Assembly: GCA_016932035.1 (NCBI GenBank)
Contig: JAFGDR010000057.1
Span: 1-58,250 of the forward strand
Origin: Candidatus Cloacimonadota bacterium
Lineage (GTDB): Bacteria > Cloacimonadota > Cloacimonadia > JGIOTU-2
Reading direction: 5' to 3'
DNA length: 58,250 nt
Shown: one piece after another, positions 49,483 to 58,137 of the stretch
Numbering within the stretch: position 1 is the stretch's first letter
How the letters are laid out: each line of letters starts with the position of its first letter
The notes under the pieces: model-generated
Database searches by the model: none
The model's input: the letters and a program-made list of their open reading frames with translations, nothing else
What the model was told of the DNA's origin: nothing
Position numbers and translations under genes: made by a program

Positions 49483-51006
49483 ATGCAACTACAAGAAAAA
49501 TTCCTGTATACAGCAAAAGAGTCCAAGAAAAAAGTCGCTGTTATCGATAAAACCTTAAATAAAGAATATACTTATGACAAGCTTTTAATCGCTTCCCTGA
49601 TCTTTAAGAACATCATAAAAAAATATCCTGAAAAATATATTGGAATAATGATTCCAACTTCAGCCGCAGCTTTCATCTCGATAATCGCAACATTAATGGC
49701 TGACAAAATACCGGTGATGATAAACTATGCAACGCTTGCTTCACAGAACTGCATGTATGCCCAGGATAAAATTGGATTCAGTACAATTCTTACGAGTAGA
49801 AAGCTCCTTGAAAAACTCGGCCAAAAACCAGTCGCTGGAATGATCTTTCTGGAAGACATACGAACAGAAATTTCGCTACCAATGAAACTGAATGCATTGT
49901 TTTTATCAAAATTACCGATCTCATCGATACAGAAGAAAATACATCATGGCAGCGATGATGAAACGTCCGTAATCATCTTTACCAGTGGGAGTGAGAAAGA
50001 GCCAAAAGCAGTCCAGCTCTCTCATGCAAACATCATGCACCAGCTGGTAACTTTTCCTAAAATATTTAATATTACTTCTGAAGATATTTTCCTTCAAAAC
50101 CTTCCTGTATTTCATATCTTTGGTTTTACATTGTTCTGGCTCGCACTCTCTGCTGGTTCATCAATGGTTACGCATGCAAATCCGCTCGAATATAGGAATA
50201 TTGTTAATTCAATTAAGAAGTACGGAGCTACTATAGTTTTTGGAACACCTACTTTCTATTATGGCTATCTCAAACAATCAGAGCCTGGGGATTTCAAAAC
50301 AATCCGCTATTTAATTGCTGGAGCAGATAAAGTGAGTCAGCATCTTCGTGAAGGTTTTAAGACAAAGCATAATATCGATCTACTCGAAGGCTATGGTACA
50401 ACAGAGACAAGTCCCGTTGTTTCTTCGAACACTCCGGAAGAGAACAAACCCGGAAGTGTTGGTAAGATCATTCACGACATGCAGGTCAAGATTGTACATT
50501 GCGAAACAGGTAAAGAGCTACCCTTCGGCGAATTGGGAGAAATACTTGTAAAAGGACCGTCTGTTATGAAGGGATATTACGGTGATATCGAGGAGACGAC
50601 TCTTCGTTTGAAGAACGGCTGGTATGAAACCGGGGATATGGGCTTGATCGATGAAGACGGCTTCCTTTGGCACAAGGGTCGGCTCAAACGTTTCGTCAAG
50701 ATCGGGGGAGAGATGATCTCTTTGGTTAAAGTTGAAGAAGTCCTTGAAAAATATCTTCCGGATGATATTCTCTTTTGTGTTGTTGATGTCCCGGATGAAC
50801 GAAAAGGTTCAGAAATCGTTGCAGCACTTACCACAAAAGAGATCGATTTTAAGACAATAAAAAAGAAAATGCAATCAGAGCTCCCATCTATTGCAATTCC
50901 TAAAGAATTTTATGTAATAGAAAATATCCCGACTATGGGAAGCGGAAAAGTTGATTTTCTGCGTGTCGAGAAATTATGCAGAGAACTCAGGAAGATACGA
51001 AAATGA
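49483..51006 (+). CDS. AMP-forming acyl-CoA/acyl-ACP synthetase-like protein
   Basis: The product is 507 residues with ANL-superfamily motifs: IIFTSGSEKEPKAVQLSH (A3 P-loop), EGYGTTETSP (A5), WYETGDMG (A7) and KRFVKIGGEMISL (A8), with the late Lys in MGSGKVD. It most resembles the acyl-ACP synthetase half of the Aas lysophospholipid acyltransferase, here without an acyltransferase domain. It would activate fatty acids. Lying between two lipocalins, it suggests salvage of fatty acids or lysophospholipids from the envelope; this is inference. Its stop overlaps the next ATG (ATGA). Confidence 0.88.
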   Translation: MQLQEKFLYTAKESKKKVAVIDKTLNKEYTYDKLLIASLIFKNIIKKYPEKYIGIMIPTSAAAFISIIATLMADKIPVMINYATLASQNCMYAQDKIGFSTILTSRKLLEKLGQKPVAGMIFLEDIRTEISLPMKLNALFLSKLPISSIQKKIHHGSDDETSVIIFTSGSEKEPKAVQLSHANIMHQLVTFPKIFNITSEDIFLQNLPVFHIFGFTLFWLALSAGSSMVTHANPLEYRNIVNSIKKYGATIVFGTPTFYYGYLKQSEPGDFKTIRYLIAGADKVSQHLREGFKTKHNIDLLEGYGTTETSPVVSSNTPEENKPGSVGKIIHDMQVKIVHCETGKELPFGELGEILVKGPSVMKGYYGDIEETTLRLKNGWYETGDMGLIDEDGFLWHKGRLKRFVKIGGEMISLVKVEEVLEKYLPDDILFCVVDVPDERKGSEIVAALTTKEIDFKTIKKKMQSELPSIAIPKEFYVIENIPTMGSGKVDFLRVEKLCRELRKIRK

Positions 51007-51536
51007 AAAAAATAATAGTAGCCTTATTCCTACTCGTTATCTTTTTGATCGCAGCATGTAAAGAGGAAACCATGGAACCTTTAAAGACAGTTGATTATGT
51101 GGACATTGAATGCTTTATGGGAGACTGGTATGTGATCGCCATCATTCCTAACTTCATAGAAAAAGATGCCGTGAACGGCATCGAGTCATACACCCTTCTG
51201 GATAATAACAGAGTTCAGATAGATTATATCTTCAGAAAAAATAGTGCTGATGGAAAACAAAAGCATCTCAAACCAAAAGCATGGATCTATAACACCCAAA
51301 CAAATTCAGAATGGCGCGTTCAATTTATCTGGCCAATAAAAGTTCCCTACCTCATCATCGATCTTGCTGAAGATTATTCCTATACCGTTATCGGAGAACC
51401 AAGCAGAAAATTCGTTTGGATCATGTCACGAAAACCCACATTAGAAGATGAAACATATGAGAACATCATACAAAAACTCAGCCAGGTTGGATATGATGCC
51501 TCAAAAATAAGAAAGATGCCACAAATATGGGACTAA
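51003..51536 (+). CDS. Lipocalin-family lipoprotein
   Basis: The product is 177 residues from ATG 51003, which overlaps the synthetase stop by four bases; an earlier in-frame codon lies inside the synthetase. The lipobox is LIAAC (C19). Lipocalin motifs are DIECFMGDWYVIAIIPNF and YTVIGEPSRKFVWIMSRKP, matching the upstream lipocalin. It is probably attached to the outer membrane and carries a hydrophobic ligand handled by the same operon. Confidence 0.92.
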   Translation: MKKIIVALFLLVIFLIAACKEETMEPLKTVDYVDIECFMGDWYVIAIIPNFIEKDAVNGIESYTLLDNNRVQIDYIFRKNSADGKQKHLKPKAWIYNTQTNSEWRVQFIWPIKVPYLIIDLAEDYSYTVIGEPSRKFVWIMSRKPTLEDETYENIIQKLSQVGYDASKIRKMPQIWD

Positions 51537-52240
51537 ATATCTTACGTATCCTTTTATTATTAATCTTTATCCCCTTTTTACAGAGTGCAGCTGATACCTT
51601 CTCTGCAGAGGTTTACAAACAGGACACTGATCCTCCGTTGCTGCTTTATTATCAATATAATGATTATGAAATTCAAGGTGAAACCGAAGTATTATCTCAC
51701 TATTATCTTCTACCAGACAGCTCTGAAGCTGTAACAGAAAAAGCTATCCTTAGAGATGGAAAATTATGGAAATACAATTCTAATTTCTATGTAACAGATG
51801 AATTTAGCGAAATTATTGTATCTGACGACGAAATATCAATCTCTTATATGAATAATGGAAAAACAAAATCAAAGACATTTCCCTTTAATGACAAGCTCCT
51901 TGTTGGGCCTTTGTTCGTGGAATACCTTGTAAGTAAATGGGACGAACTCATTACCGGCGAGACGGTGAAATTTAGACTGCCTGCATCCGACCTTTTAACA
52001 ACTGCTGGATTCTACCTGAAAAAAATCGAGAATTCACCTTACGAAAAACCAGGTACAGTCGTTATTAAGATGGGAGTATCAAGCATATTCCTTAAGCTTC
52101 TTATCAAATCCAGTTATTTTGTTATGGATATCGATACGAAAAAAGTGCAAGAAATTCATGGTCTTTCCATCCTGCCCCACCAGGATAACGGTGAATGGAA
52201 GAAAACAACAAACGTAAATATTTATTATAAATACAAATAA
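51527..52240 (+). CDS. Secreted protein of unknown function
   Basis: The product is 237 residues. The ATG lies 10 bases inside the end of the preceding lipocalin, indicating coupling. It has a signal peptide (about 1-22), then a beta-rich, acidic mature part with repeated strands (EVLSHYYLLPDSS, DDEISISYMNNGK) and no cysteines, catalytic motif or transmembrane segment. I do not recognise the family. The envelope context suggests a lipid- or membrane-linked periplasmic role, but nothing in the sequence proves it. One base separates it from the next gene. Confidence 0.75.
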   Translation: MGLNILRILLLLIFIPFLQSAADTFSAEVYKQDTDPPLLLYYQYNDYEIQGETEVLSHYYLLPDSSEAVTEKAILRDGKLWKYNSNFYVTDEFSEIIVSDDEISISYMNNGKTKSKTFPFNDKLLVGPLFVEYLVSKWDELITGETVKFRLPASDLLTTAGFYLKKIENSPYEKPGTVVIKMGVSSIFLKLLIKSSYFVMDIDTKKVQEIHGLSILPHQDNGEWKKTTNVNIYYKYK

Positions 52241-52241
52241 T

Positions 52242-53216
52242 ATGAGAATATTTCAGAAGCCCACGATTTTTATCAGCCGATGCATCGAGTTTGATTCTTG
52301 CAGATATAATGGTGATATGATCAGCAGTCCTGAAGTTCGAGCAATGATAGATCATGTTAATTTTATCCATCACTGTCCTGAGGATAAGATTGGATTGGGA
52401 ACTCCGAGAGATGCGCTTCGTCTCGTCGTTATCGATGGAAATAACCTTTTAATTCAATCAAATACAGAACTCGATGTGACAGAAAAGATGATATCTTATG
52501 CAGATAAAATCATCTCACAATTGCCTGAAATGCATGGTTTTATTCTTAAAAGCAGATCTCCTTCATGTGGCATCAAAGACGTTAAAGCATACCCTCGCAC
52601 TGGAAAAGTAGCGATGCTACACAAAAAAGCAAAAGGTATCTTTGCAGAAAGAGTAATCGAATCATTCCAAAATATACCTATCGAAGATGAAGGCAGATTA
52701 CGAAACCTTAATCTCAGAGAACATTTTTTCAGACATATCTTTACGCTTGCAGATTTCAGCGAAGTTAAGAAAAAGCAAAAGATCAGATTTCTTACTGAAT
52801 TCCATTCCAGGAACAAGTATCTATTCATGGCATACAATCAAAAAGAATTGAAAATTTCAGGTGCAATTGCAGCTAATCATGAAAAAAGACCCTTCGATGA
52901 AGTTATTGACCTTTATGAACAATCACTTCATCGTATCTTCAATCGTTTACCTCGAATTTCAACAAACATAAATGTAGCCCAACACATTTTTGGTTATTTT
53001 TCTAAGTTTCTTTCATCAAAGGAAAAAGAGTACTTTCTTTCTGAACTTGAAAGATATATACAAAGGAAAATACCGTTGAGTACAATCATGAGTTTACTGA
53101 AAATGTGGGTCGTTCGTTTTGAGAATCCTTATCTCGAACAACAAACATATTTCGAAGCATTCCCTGAAGCACTACTTAATATCAACACAACTGGTAAAGG
53201 TCGTCTCCAGAAGTGA
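52242..53216 (+). CDS. TudS-like (DUF523) and DUF1722 fusion
   Basis: The product is 324 residues. The N-terminal half (1-150) has the DUF523 cysteine pattern: SRCIEFDSCRYNG (C14, C20), HHCPED (C45) and SRSPSCG (C109). Some family members (TudS) bind an iron-sulfur cluster and desulfurate thiouracil. The C-terminal half (about 175-300) is DUF1722/YbgA (HSRNKYLFMAYNQKELK). This fused form is common in bacteria. It is cytosolic, unlike its envelope neighbours, so its operon link is unclear. The following gene starts within its stop (GTGA). Confidence 0.88.
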   Translation: MRIFQKPTIFISRCIEFDSCRYNGDMISSPEVRAMIDHVNFIHHCPEDKIGLGTPRDALRLVVIDGNNLLIQSNTELDVTEKMISYADKIISQLPEMHGFILKSRSPSCGIKDVKAYPRTGKVAMLHKKAKGIFAERVIESFQNIPIEDEGRLRNLNLREHFFRHIFTLADFSEVKKKQKIRFLTEFHSRNKYLFMAYNQKELKISGAIAANHEKRPFDEVIDLYEQSLHRIFNRLPRISTNINVAQHIFGYFSKFLSSKEKEYFLSELERYIQRKIPLSTIMSLLKMWVVRFENPYLEQQTYFEAFPEALLNINTTGKGRLQK

Positions 53217-53896
53217 AAAGTATTTTCTTAATAATCGTAATAATTTGCTCTAGTTTTACGCTAACGTTAGACAGATTGGAAGGAGAGCAATCCGTGAGTA
53301 ATCTCAAAAAATTAAAAACACCTATTTTCTGGGCTGAGGGTCATCCCGGTAAACTCGACCGTGAAAATTGGAAGATTGAGGTGGCAGGTTTATGTGACAG
53401 TCCTCGAGTTTTTACATGGAATGACCTGCATGCTTTGCCGAAAACCCTTGCAGATGCTCGTTTGACCAGTGTAACCAGATGGAGTGTTCGCGGCAATTGG
53501 GGTGGCGTAAAGCTTTCTGACATATTAGAAAGAGTAAAACCTGATCCATCAGTTCAATATGTACGATTCTGGTCAGTTGGTTATAATTATGACACATCAA
53601 TTCCTCTCGACATCGCATTGAAAGAAAGAACACTGCTTGCATATGAAATTGACGGTGTGTATCTTGAAGAAGATTATGGTGGACCAGTTCGAATATTCTG
53701 TCCCTATTTATGGGGTTATAAATCAGCAAAAAGTCTTGTTAAGATCGAACTGATGGATCATTATGAGCCCGGCTTTTGGGAATTACGCGGTTATTCAGAT
53801 AGTGGTGAAATCAAAGCAGGTAAAGTTATCGATGTCAACGACAACAGAACCATAAAAAAAATACCCGATGGAGAAGTGATCAAATTTATCGAATGA
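53213..53896 (+). CDS. Sulfite-oxidase-fold molybdopterin-binding protein lacking the catalytic Cys
   Basis: The product is 227 residues with a GTG start overlapping the previous stop by four bases and a signal peptide (about 1-18). The oxidoreductase molybdopterin-binding fold is clear: DRENWKIEVAGL, TWNDLHALPK, VRFWSVGYNYDTSIPL, LAYEIDGVYLEEDYGGPVR and GYKSAKSLVKIEL. In related enzymes the metal-binding Cys stands two before TRW (CVTRW); here the codon is AGT, giving S86 in TSVTRW. The protein may bind the cofactor poorly, or have become non-catalytic. It is exported. It lies last in the operon. Confidence 0.85.
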   Translation: MKSIFLIIVIICSSFTLTLDRLEGEQSVSNLKKLKTPIFWAEGHPGKLDRENWKIEVAGLCDSPRVFTWNDLHALPKTLADARLTSVTRWSVRGNWGGVKLSDILERVKPDPSVQYVRFWSVGYNYDTSIPLDIALKERTLLAYEIDGVYLEEDYGGPVRIFCPYLWGYKSAKSLVKIELMDHYEPGFWELRGYSDSGEIKAGKVIDVNDNRTIKKIPDGEVIKFIE

Positions 53897-53912
53897 CCAA
53901 TTCACCATCGGG
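53854..53912 (-). terminator. Terminator of the LruC pseudogene, inside the facing gene's end
   Basis: On the minus strand CCCGATGG pairs with CCATCGGG, extended by three more pairs, around a loop of about 25 bases, and TATTTTTTTTA follows. The A-run of the plus strand (53854-53861) lies within the last codons of the molybdopterin-binding protein. The large loop lowers confidence. Confidence 0.48.
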
Positions 53913-53929
53913 CATCAATACAGCTTAGA

Positions 53930-55228
53930 TTATTTTGGGCTGGGTTCTGTGTATATATTTCCCCAGTCTATATAACCAGATTTATTTATATACCAATCAG
54001 TATATGTTGTTCCTCCACTCTGGGCCCATTCGGCAAAATGATTAAAACCATCAATAATGGGAATTGTTTCTTTCATGTGCACGGTACTTTCAGAGATATT
54101 CACACCCCAGGGCAAGCCATTGGATGTTCGATAATAAATTCCTGCTGCTGGATTTGAATCGTCATCACCTGTTCCAAACAATGAAGTATTCATTGAGTCT
54201 GTGGGAGGATAATTTGCAAGGTGAATCTCGTGTGATCTGATATCATTAACATATATGAATGGATTATAAGGTGGATTGTAAATTGGATTATCCGGATCAC
54301 TCTTCCAATCATCCCAAGCAGGATCAAAACCATTGACATACTCAACAGGAATATGAACAATAAACTCTACAGGATCAAAATATGCCATCGATTCATCCGT
54401 ATTTGTCCACTCTCCTGATGGTGAACCTAAAGCTTCGTGTACATCAAAGATGAATATGATCGTGTTGTTATCCTGCTCAACCTGCAATCCTTGAGGAAGG
54501 TCAGTTGTAACCGTTCCATCAATATAACAGAGATCAGGGAGTTGCACACCAAATGAAATCTTATAACTTGCACCGGTTGCTCTAATGAGGAATCTTGCTT
54601 CGATTTCAAAGATTTTTTTAAAGAAATAGAAAGGTGGGACATAGATGGACTGGTTATTATAATATTTTTCGATCCAGTTACAGTCGATCACAAGGTCATT
54701 TAGATCATAATCACCCTTATTCGGCCATAGGTCTTCAAACATAACCGTGCCATAACAATTTTTAGCTGGATAATAAATATATGTGTAGCAGCATTTTGAA
54801 GATTAACTTCCTGCATAATTTTTGGGAGGCATAAATAGAGAAATAACCTCGCCCTTTGTTGTTGATGTTTTAGTAATATCAAACTTCTCGATATATTCTC
54901 CTGATTGAAGATATACATGGCTGCGGTAAGATGGCAGTGAGATGATATCTTCAAACATTCCTATGGAGTCTGTCATGGTCGATACGACCATTCTATCAAG
55001 AAGCAATGTGTCCTTAGGAGATTTCCCCTCTCCATGATATTCAAGAAAAATATTGATATCAGTATTAACCGGTCCTGTAATATCAAAGGTAACCATACGG
55101 GTCGTATTAAAGGTGAAAGCCGGATCAAAATCAAGATCGTCCATGTTCTTATCTTTGTCCTTGTTCCACCAGGAACAGCTTACAAGGACTGCAATAAGCA
55201 CAAAACTTACCAATAAGATCCTTTTCAT
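53930..55228 (-). pseudogene. LruC-domain lipoprotein gene with an in-frame TAA
   Basis: From ATG 55228 (AGAGGG upstream) the product has a lipoprotein signal ending VLVSC and a beta-rich domain, and then meets TAA at 54805-54803. The same frame continues without a shift: CYGTVMFEDLWPNKGDYDLNDLV, then DIRSHEIHLANYPPT, to a natural end at 53930. This matches the intact LruC lipoprotein at 33401-35125 (shorter here, without the DSDGDG loop). A single base change (for example TAT or TAC) would restore about 433 residues. TAA is not used for selenocysteine, so this is a nonsense mutation or a sequence error, not recoding. Confidence 0.85.
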
Positions 55229-55254
55229 TTTTTGCCCTCTTTTAAAATTTGATA

Positions 55255-55287
55255 ATACCATATTTATGGTATGGATTATTTTGTCAA
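55255..55287 (-). promoter_or_regulatory. Promoter box with an overlapping 18-bp palindrome
   Basis: TTGACA (55287-55282) faces the LruC pseudogene. Ten bases after it lies ATACCATA-TT-TATGGTAT (55255-55272), an 8-bp inverted repeat that covers the expected -10 region. It is a good candidate operator for a dimeric repressor. Confidence 0.5.
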
Positions 55288-55374
55288 CAAATTTAACACA
55301 TTTCTTGACGTGATTTTCTTAAGGATTAGGGATTTATAAGAAAGTTATATGATATATTCATGAGGTTTGATCGT

Positions 55375-56052
55375 ATGAAGAAAAAATACTCTATCGTTAT
55401 ATTGGCAGCACTCATAATATCCTTATTTTTCTTACCTGCGTGTGCCAAGAAGAAACCTGATCGTGTGAAAGATTTGATATCTGATCTGGATTATGTAGAC
55501 AAATTCATACAAATCGAAGCAGCTGAAGAGCTTGCTGAGATAAAAGATCCCCGGGCTGTCGATCCTCTTATCGGCATTCTTTCTGATCCTCATGAAGAAG
55601 TGCGAACTGCAGGCGTTATTGCGCTTGGTAAAATAAAAGATCCCCGTGCTATCATGCCCCTTATCCAGATGTTCCGTGACGAAAGTCTTGGGGTTCGTAA
55701 AAATGCTGCAATTGCTCTCCAGAACATGGGCTTCGAAACCATCGATCCTCTTATCGCATCTTTGAAGGATCCAGATTGGAGGGTTCGAGCAAATGCTGCA
55801 GAAGCACTTGGAAAAAAAGCTGAACCTAAGGCAGTTGTTCCCTTGATCAACCTTTTAGCAGATAAAGACATGGAAGTACGCCAGGAAGCAGTAAATGCTC
55901 TTGCAATGATCGGTGACCAGCGCGCTATCGATCCTCTGGAACAATTATTGATCGTTGAGGTTAAGCTTCAAAATTGGGATATTGTCGAGGATATTCAAGA
56001 CGCACTACAAGCGCTCGGGCAAGCTGAGATTTATTTTAAAGAAAAAGAATAG
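55375..56052 (+). CDS. HEAT-repeat lipoprotein
   Basis: The product is 225 residues from ATG 55375 (GAGG 9 bases upstream; the earlier ATG at 55360 lacks a site). The lipobox is LPAC (C23). Five or six PBS-lyase-type HEAT repeats follow, with the recurring pattern DPRAVDPLIGILSD, VRTAGVIALGKI, DPRAIMPLIQMF, VRKNAAIALQNM, VRANAAEALGKK. Such proteins are protein-binding scaffolds. The stop is 3 bases from the convergent TPR gene's stop with no terminator visible between them. Confidence 0.92.
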   Translation: MKKKYSIVILAALIISLFFLPACAKKKPDRVKDLISDLDYVDKFIQIEAAEELAEIKDPRAVDPLIGILSDPHEEVRTAGVIALGKIKDPRAIMPLIQMFRDESLGVRKNAAIALQNMGFETIDPLIASLKDPDWRVRANAAEALGKKAEPKAVVPLINLLADKDMEVRQEAVNALAMIGDQRAIDPLEQLLIVEVKLQNWDIVEDIQDALQALGQAEIYFKEKE

Positions 56053-56055
56053 TTC

Positions 56056-58074
56056 TTAATCCCAGTCAAAACCTTCCTTTTTCAAAAAAGCTTGTGCCTG
56101 CATATCTCCAAGACGGGCAGCTTTTTTATAATATTCAATTTTCTTTTCTTTATTATCAACCTGCTGGTATGCATCTCCAAGAACTACAAGCGCATTTACC
56201 ATGGTTGAATCCATTGAAACTGCCTTGAGAAGATACTCGATAGATTTATTATAATTTCCCTGCTGATAGTATACAAATCCTGCGTTATCCCATGCCTTTG
56301 GAAAAGTTTTATTGATATCAATAGCTCTTAACAAATAATCCAGGGCTTTATCATTATCTTTCTGAAAAGCATATACTGTTCCGAGACTGTACATAGCCAT
56401 CGCATTTTTAGAATCGAGATCGAGAACATTGGTATATGCTTCTGCAGATTTATCATACTCACCGTTCATGAATGAAGTGTAACCTTCTTTGAACAGTTCT
56501 GCAATCGCTTCACGCTTGTTTGCAAACTCCATTGTTGGCTCATCTTTAAATTTATCTTTGAGAAGAAAACCAAACTGGTTAGATATATCATCCGAAGGAT
56601 TGTATGTAAATTCTTCAGATTGGATCGTTGTTGGTTTTACTTCCTCTGGCAAATTTTGAGCATCTCCGACATTTTGATCTGTTTTACCCAGAAGCTTTTC
56701 AAATTTCTGGTAAAGTTCTTTTGTATTTACGGTCTCATCCTTCTGGTCAATTGGCTGTTGTATAGGATCTTCAGTGATTGTATCTATCTCTCCAGGTTTT
56801 TCGATTTTTACCGTTTCCTGGACTGGTGGCTTTTCTTCGGTTTTGTACACAATAGTGGATTTAATGCCATCATCTTGCACCTGTGTATCTGATCCGATCA
56901 CGACGAAATTATCAGATGATACGTTCTGAGATGTATCACCACTCGAAAAAACGAGATCATCCTGATATTCGTATCCCAAGCTATTCGCATAATTGATATG
57001 CTGAATTCCTTTGTCCATGTCACCCTTCAGACCATAGGTAACACCAAGCCTATAATGAGCTTCTCCATAATTCGGCTTCAGCTCGATCGCTTTTTCAAAC
57101 CATGTAATCGCTTTATCAAAATCGCGTTTCTTTGCATACATATTACCCATACCGAAACACGCATAGGCATTACTTGCATCCAGTTGAATAAGCTTGTTAA
57201 GAACCGCTTCCGCCTTCTCGAATTCTCTCATATCGGTATAGACACGTGCAAGATTATAATAACTATCAGTATAATTGGTTTGAACGCTGATAGCCATCTC
57301 ATAATGTTTCACTGCTTCATGTAGTTTGCCAAGACTTTCGTACGCATTACCAAGATTATTATATACCTGTGGAAGTTCGGGATTGATATTCTTTGCTTCA
57401 TTGAAATGCTGGATCGCTGCTTCATGAGCACCAAGTATGCTCAGGATGATCCCCATATTATTATGAGCTTCGGCATTATTCGGATTCTTCTCAAGTGATT
57501 TTTCATAAAAGGTAAGTGCTTCCTGGTAACGCTTTAACTGCTGGGCTTCGATCGCTTTCTTGAAATACTCATACGCTGATCCGGTTAGCGGTGCCTCATG
57601 AATGTCATCTTTTTTTACGAGCACTTCTTGCGCTTTTTGAGATTCTGTTTTTGTTTGAGGTTCATCTTGTTTGACGACAGGTTTCTGCTGGACAGGTTCA
57701 TCTGAAAATATATCTCTGAAATTGTTCATGATATCATCTTCATTTGCCTGGAATTCAGCATTGATGTAATATACATTATCATCCCTGCTCTCTTCGATAA
57801 TTTCGTTAAGTGTTATCAAAGGTTTCAGTGTCTCAACGTTCTGAGCAGAAAGGGTATCACTCCTGTCGATCGTATTCCAGAGTGTGGTGAATTTTGCATA
57901 AGAAAATAATTCTTTTATCAACTGCGCTTTCATATCCCCTATTGCCTTGACCTGCGCCTGCGTATCGGTCATGGTTCCAGGTGCATAGAATGAGTTTTGA
58001 CGCAAATATGTCTTTGCAAGTGCCACAGTCGAGATTAGACAAAAAACACAAATCAGGAGCACCAGCTTCTTCAT
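56056..58074 (-). CDS. Secreted TPR-repeat protein
   Basis: The product is 672 residues from ATG 58074 (GGAG 9 bases upstream), giving a signal peptide (about 1-21); an in-frame start 78 bases earlier would bury it and lies upstream of the promoter's start point. After a 130-residue N-terminal region come about six TPRs (about 165-370; AEAHNNMGIIL, PQVYNNLGNAYESLGK, GEAHYRLGVTYGLKGD), an acidic low-complexity linker (about 375-515) and four more TPRs (about 520-665). It is probably a periplasmic or outer-membrane assembly scaffold. The partner is unknown. Confidence 0.9.
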   Translation of the reverse strand: MKKLVLLICVFCLISTVALAKTYLRQNSFYAPGTMTDTQAQVKAIGDMKAQLIKELFSYAKFTTLWNTIDRSDTLSAQNVETLKPLITLNEIIEESRDDNVYYINAEFQANEDDIMNNFRDIFSDEPVQQKPVVKQDEPQTKTESQKAQEVLVKKDDIHEAPLTGSAYEYFKKAIEAQQLKRYQEALTFYEKSLEKNPNNAEAHNNMGIILSILGAHEAAIQHFNEAKNINPELPQVYNNLGNAYESLGKLHEAVKHYEMAISVQTNYTDSYYNLARVYTDMREFEKAEAVLNKLIQLDASNAYACFGMGNMYAKKRDFDKAITWFEKAIELKPNYGEAHYRLGVTYGLKGDMDKGIQHINYANSLGYEYQDDLVFSSGDTSQNVSSDNFVVIGSDTQVQDDGIKSTIVYKTEEKPPVQETVKIEKPGEIDTITEDPIQQPIDQKDETVNTKELYQKFEKLLGKTDQNVGDAQNLPEEVKPTTIQSEEFTYNPSDDISNQFGFLLKDKFKDEPTMEFANKREAIAELFKEGYTSFMNGEYDKSAEAYTNVLDLDSKNAMAMYSLGTVYAFQKDNDKALDYLLRAIDINKTFPKAWDNAGFVYYQQGNYNKSIEYLLKAVSMDSTMVNALVVLGDAYQQVDNKEKKIEYYKKAARLGDMQAQAFLKKEGFDWD

Positions 58075-58109
58075 AGGAATGAACTCCTTAAGAATCTTTA
58101 TAAATGATT

Positions 58110-58137
58110 TTTTTATGAATCCCTCAAACCCTGTCAA
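58110..58137 (-). promoter_or_regulatory. Candidate promoter of the TPR gene
   Basis: TTGACA (58137-58132), 16-base spacer, TAAAAA (58115-58110). The start site would fall near 58103, about 29 bases before the ATG at 58074, and excludes the farther upstream start codon. Confidence 0.45.

Noticed and set aside
54803-54805. TAA as a recoded (selenocysteine or other) codon
   Set aside because: TAA is not a selenocysteine codon, no SECIS-like hairpin follows, and the paralogue has no redox residue there.
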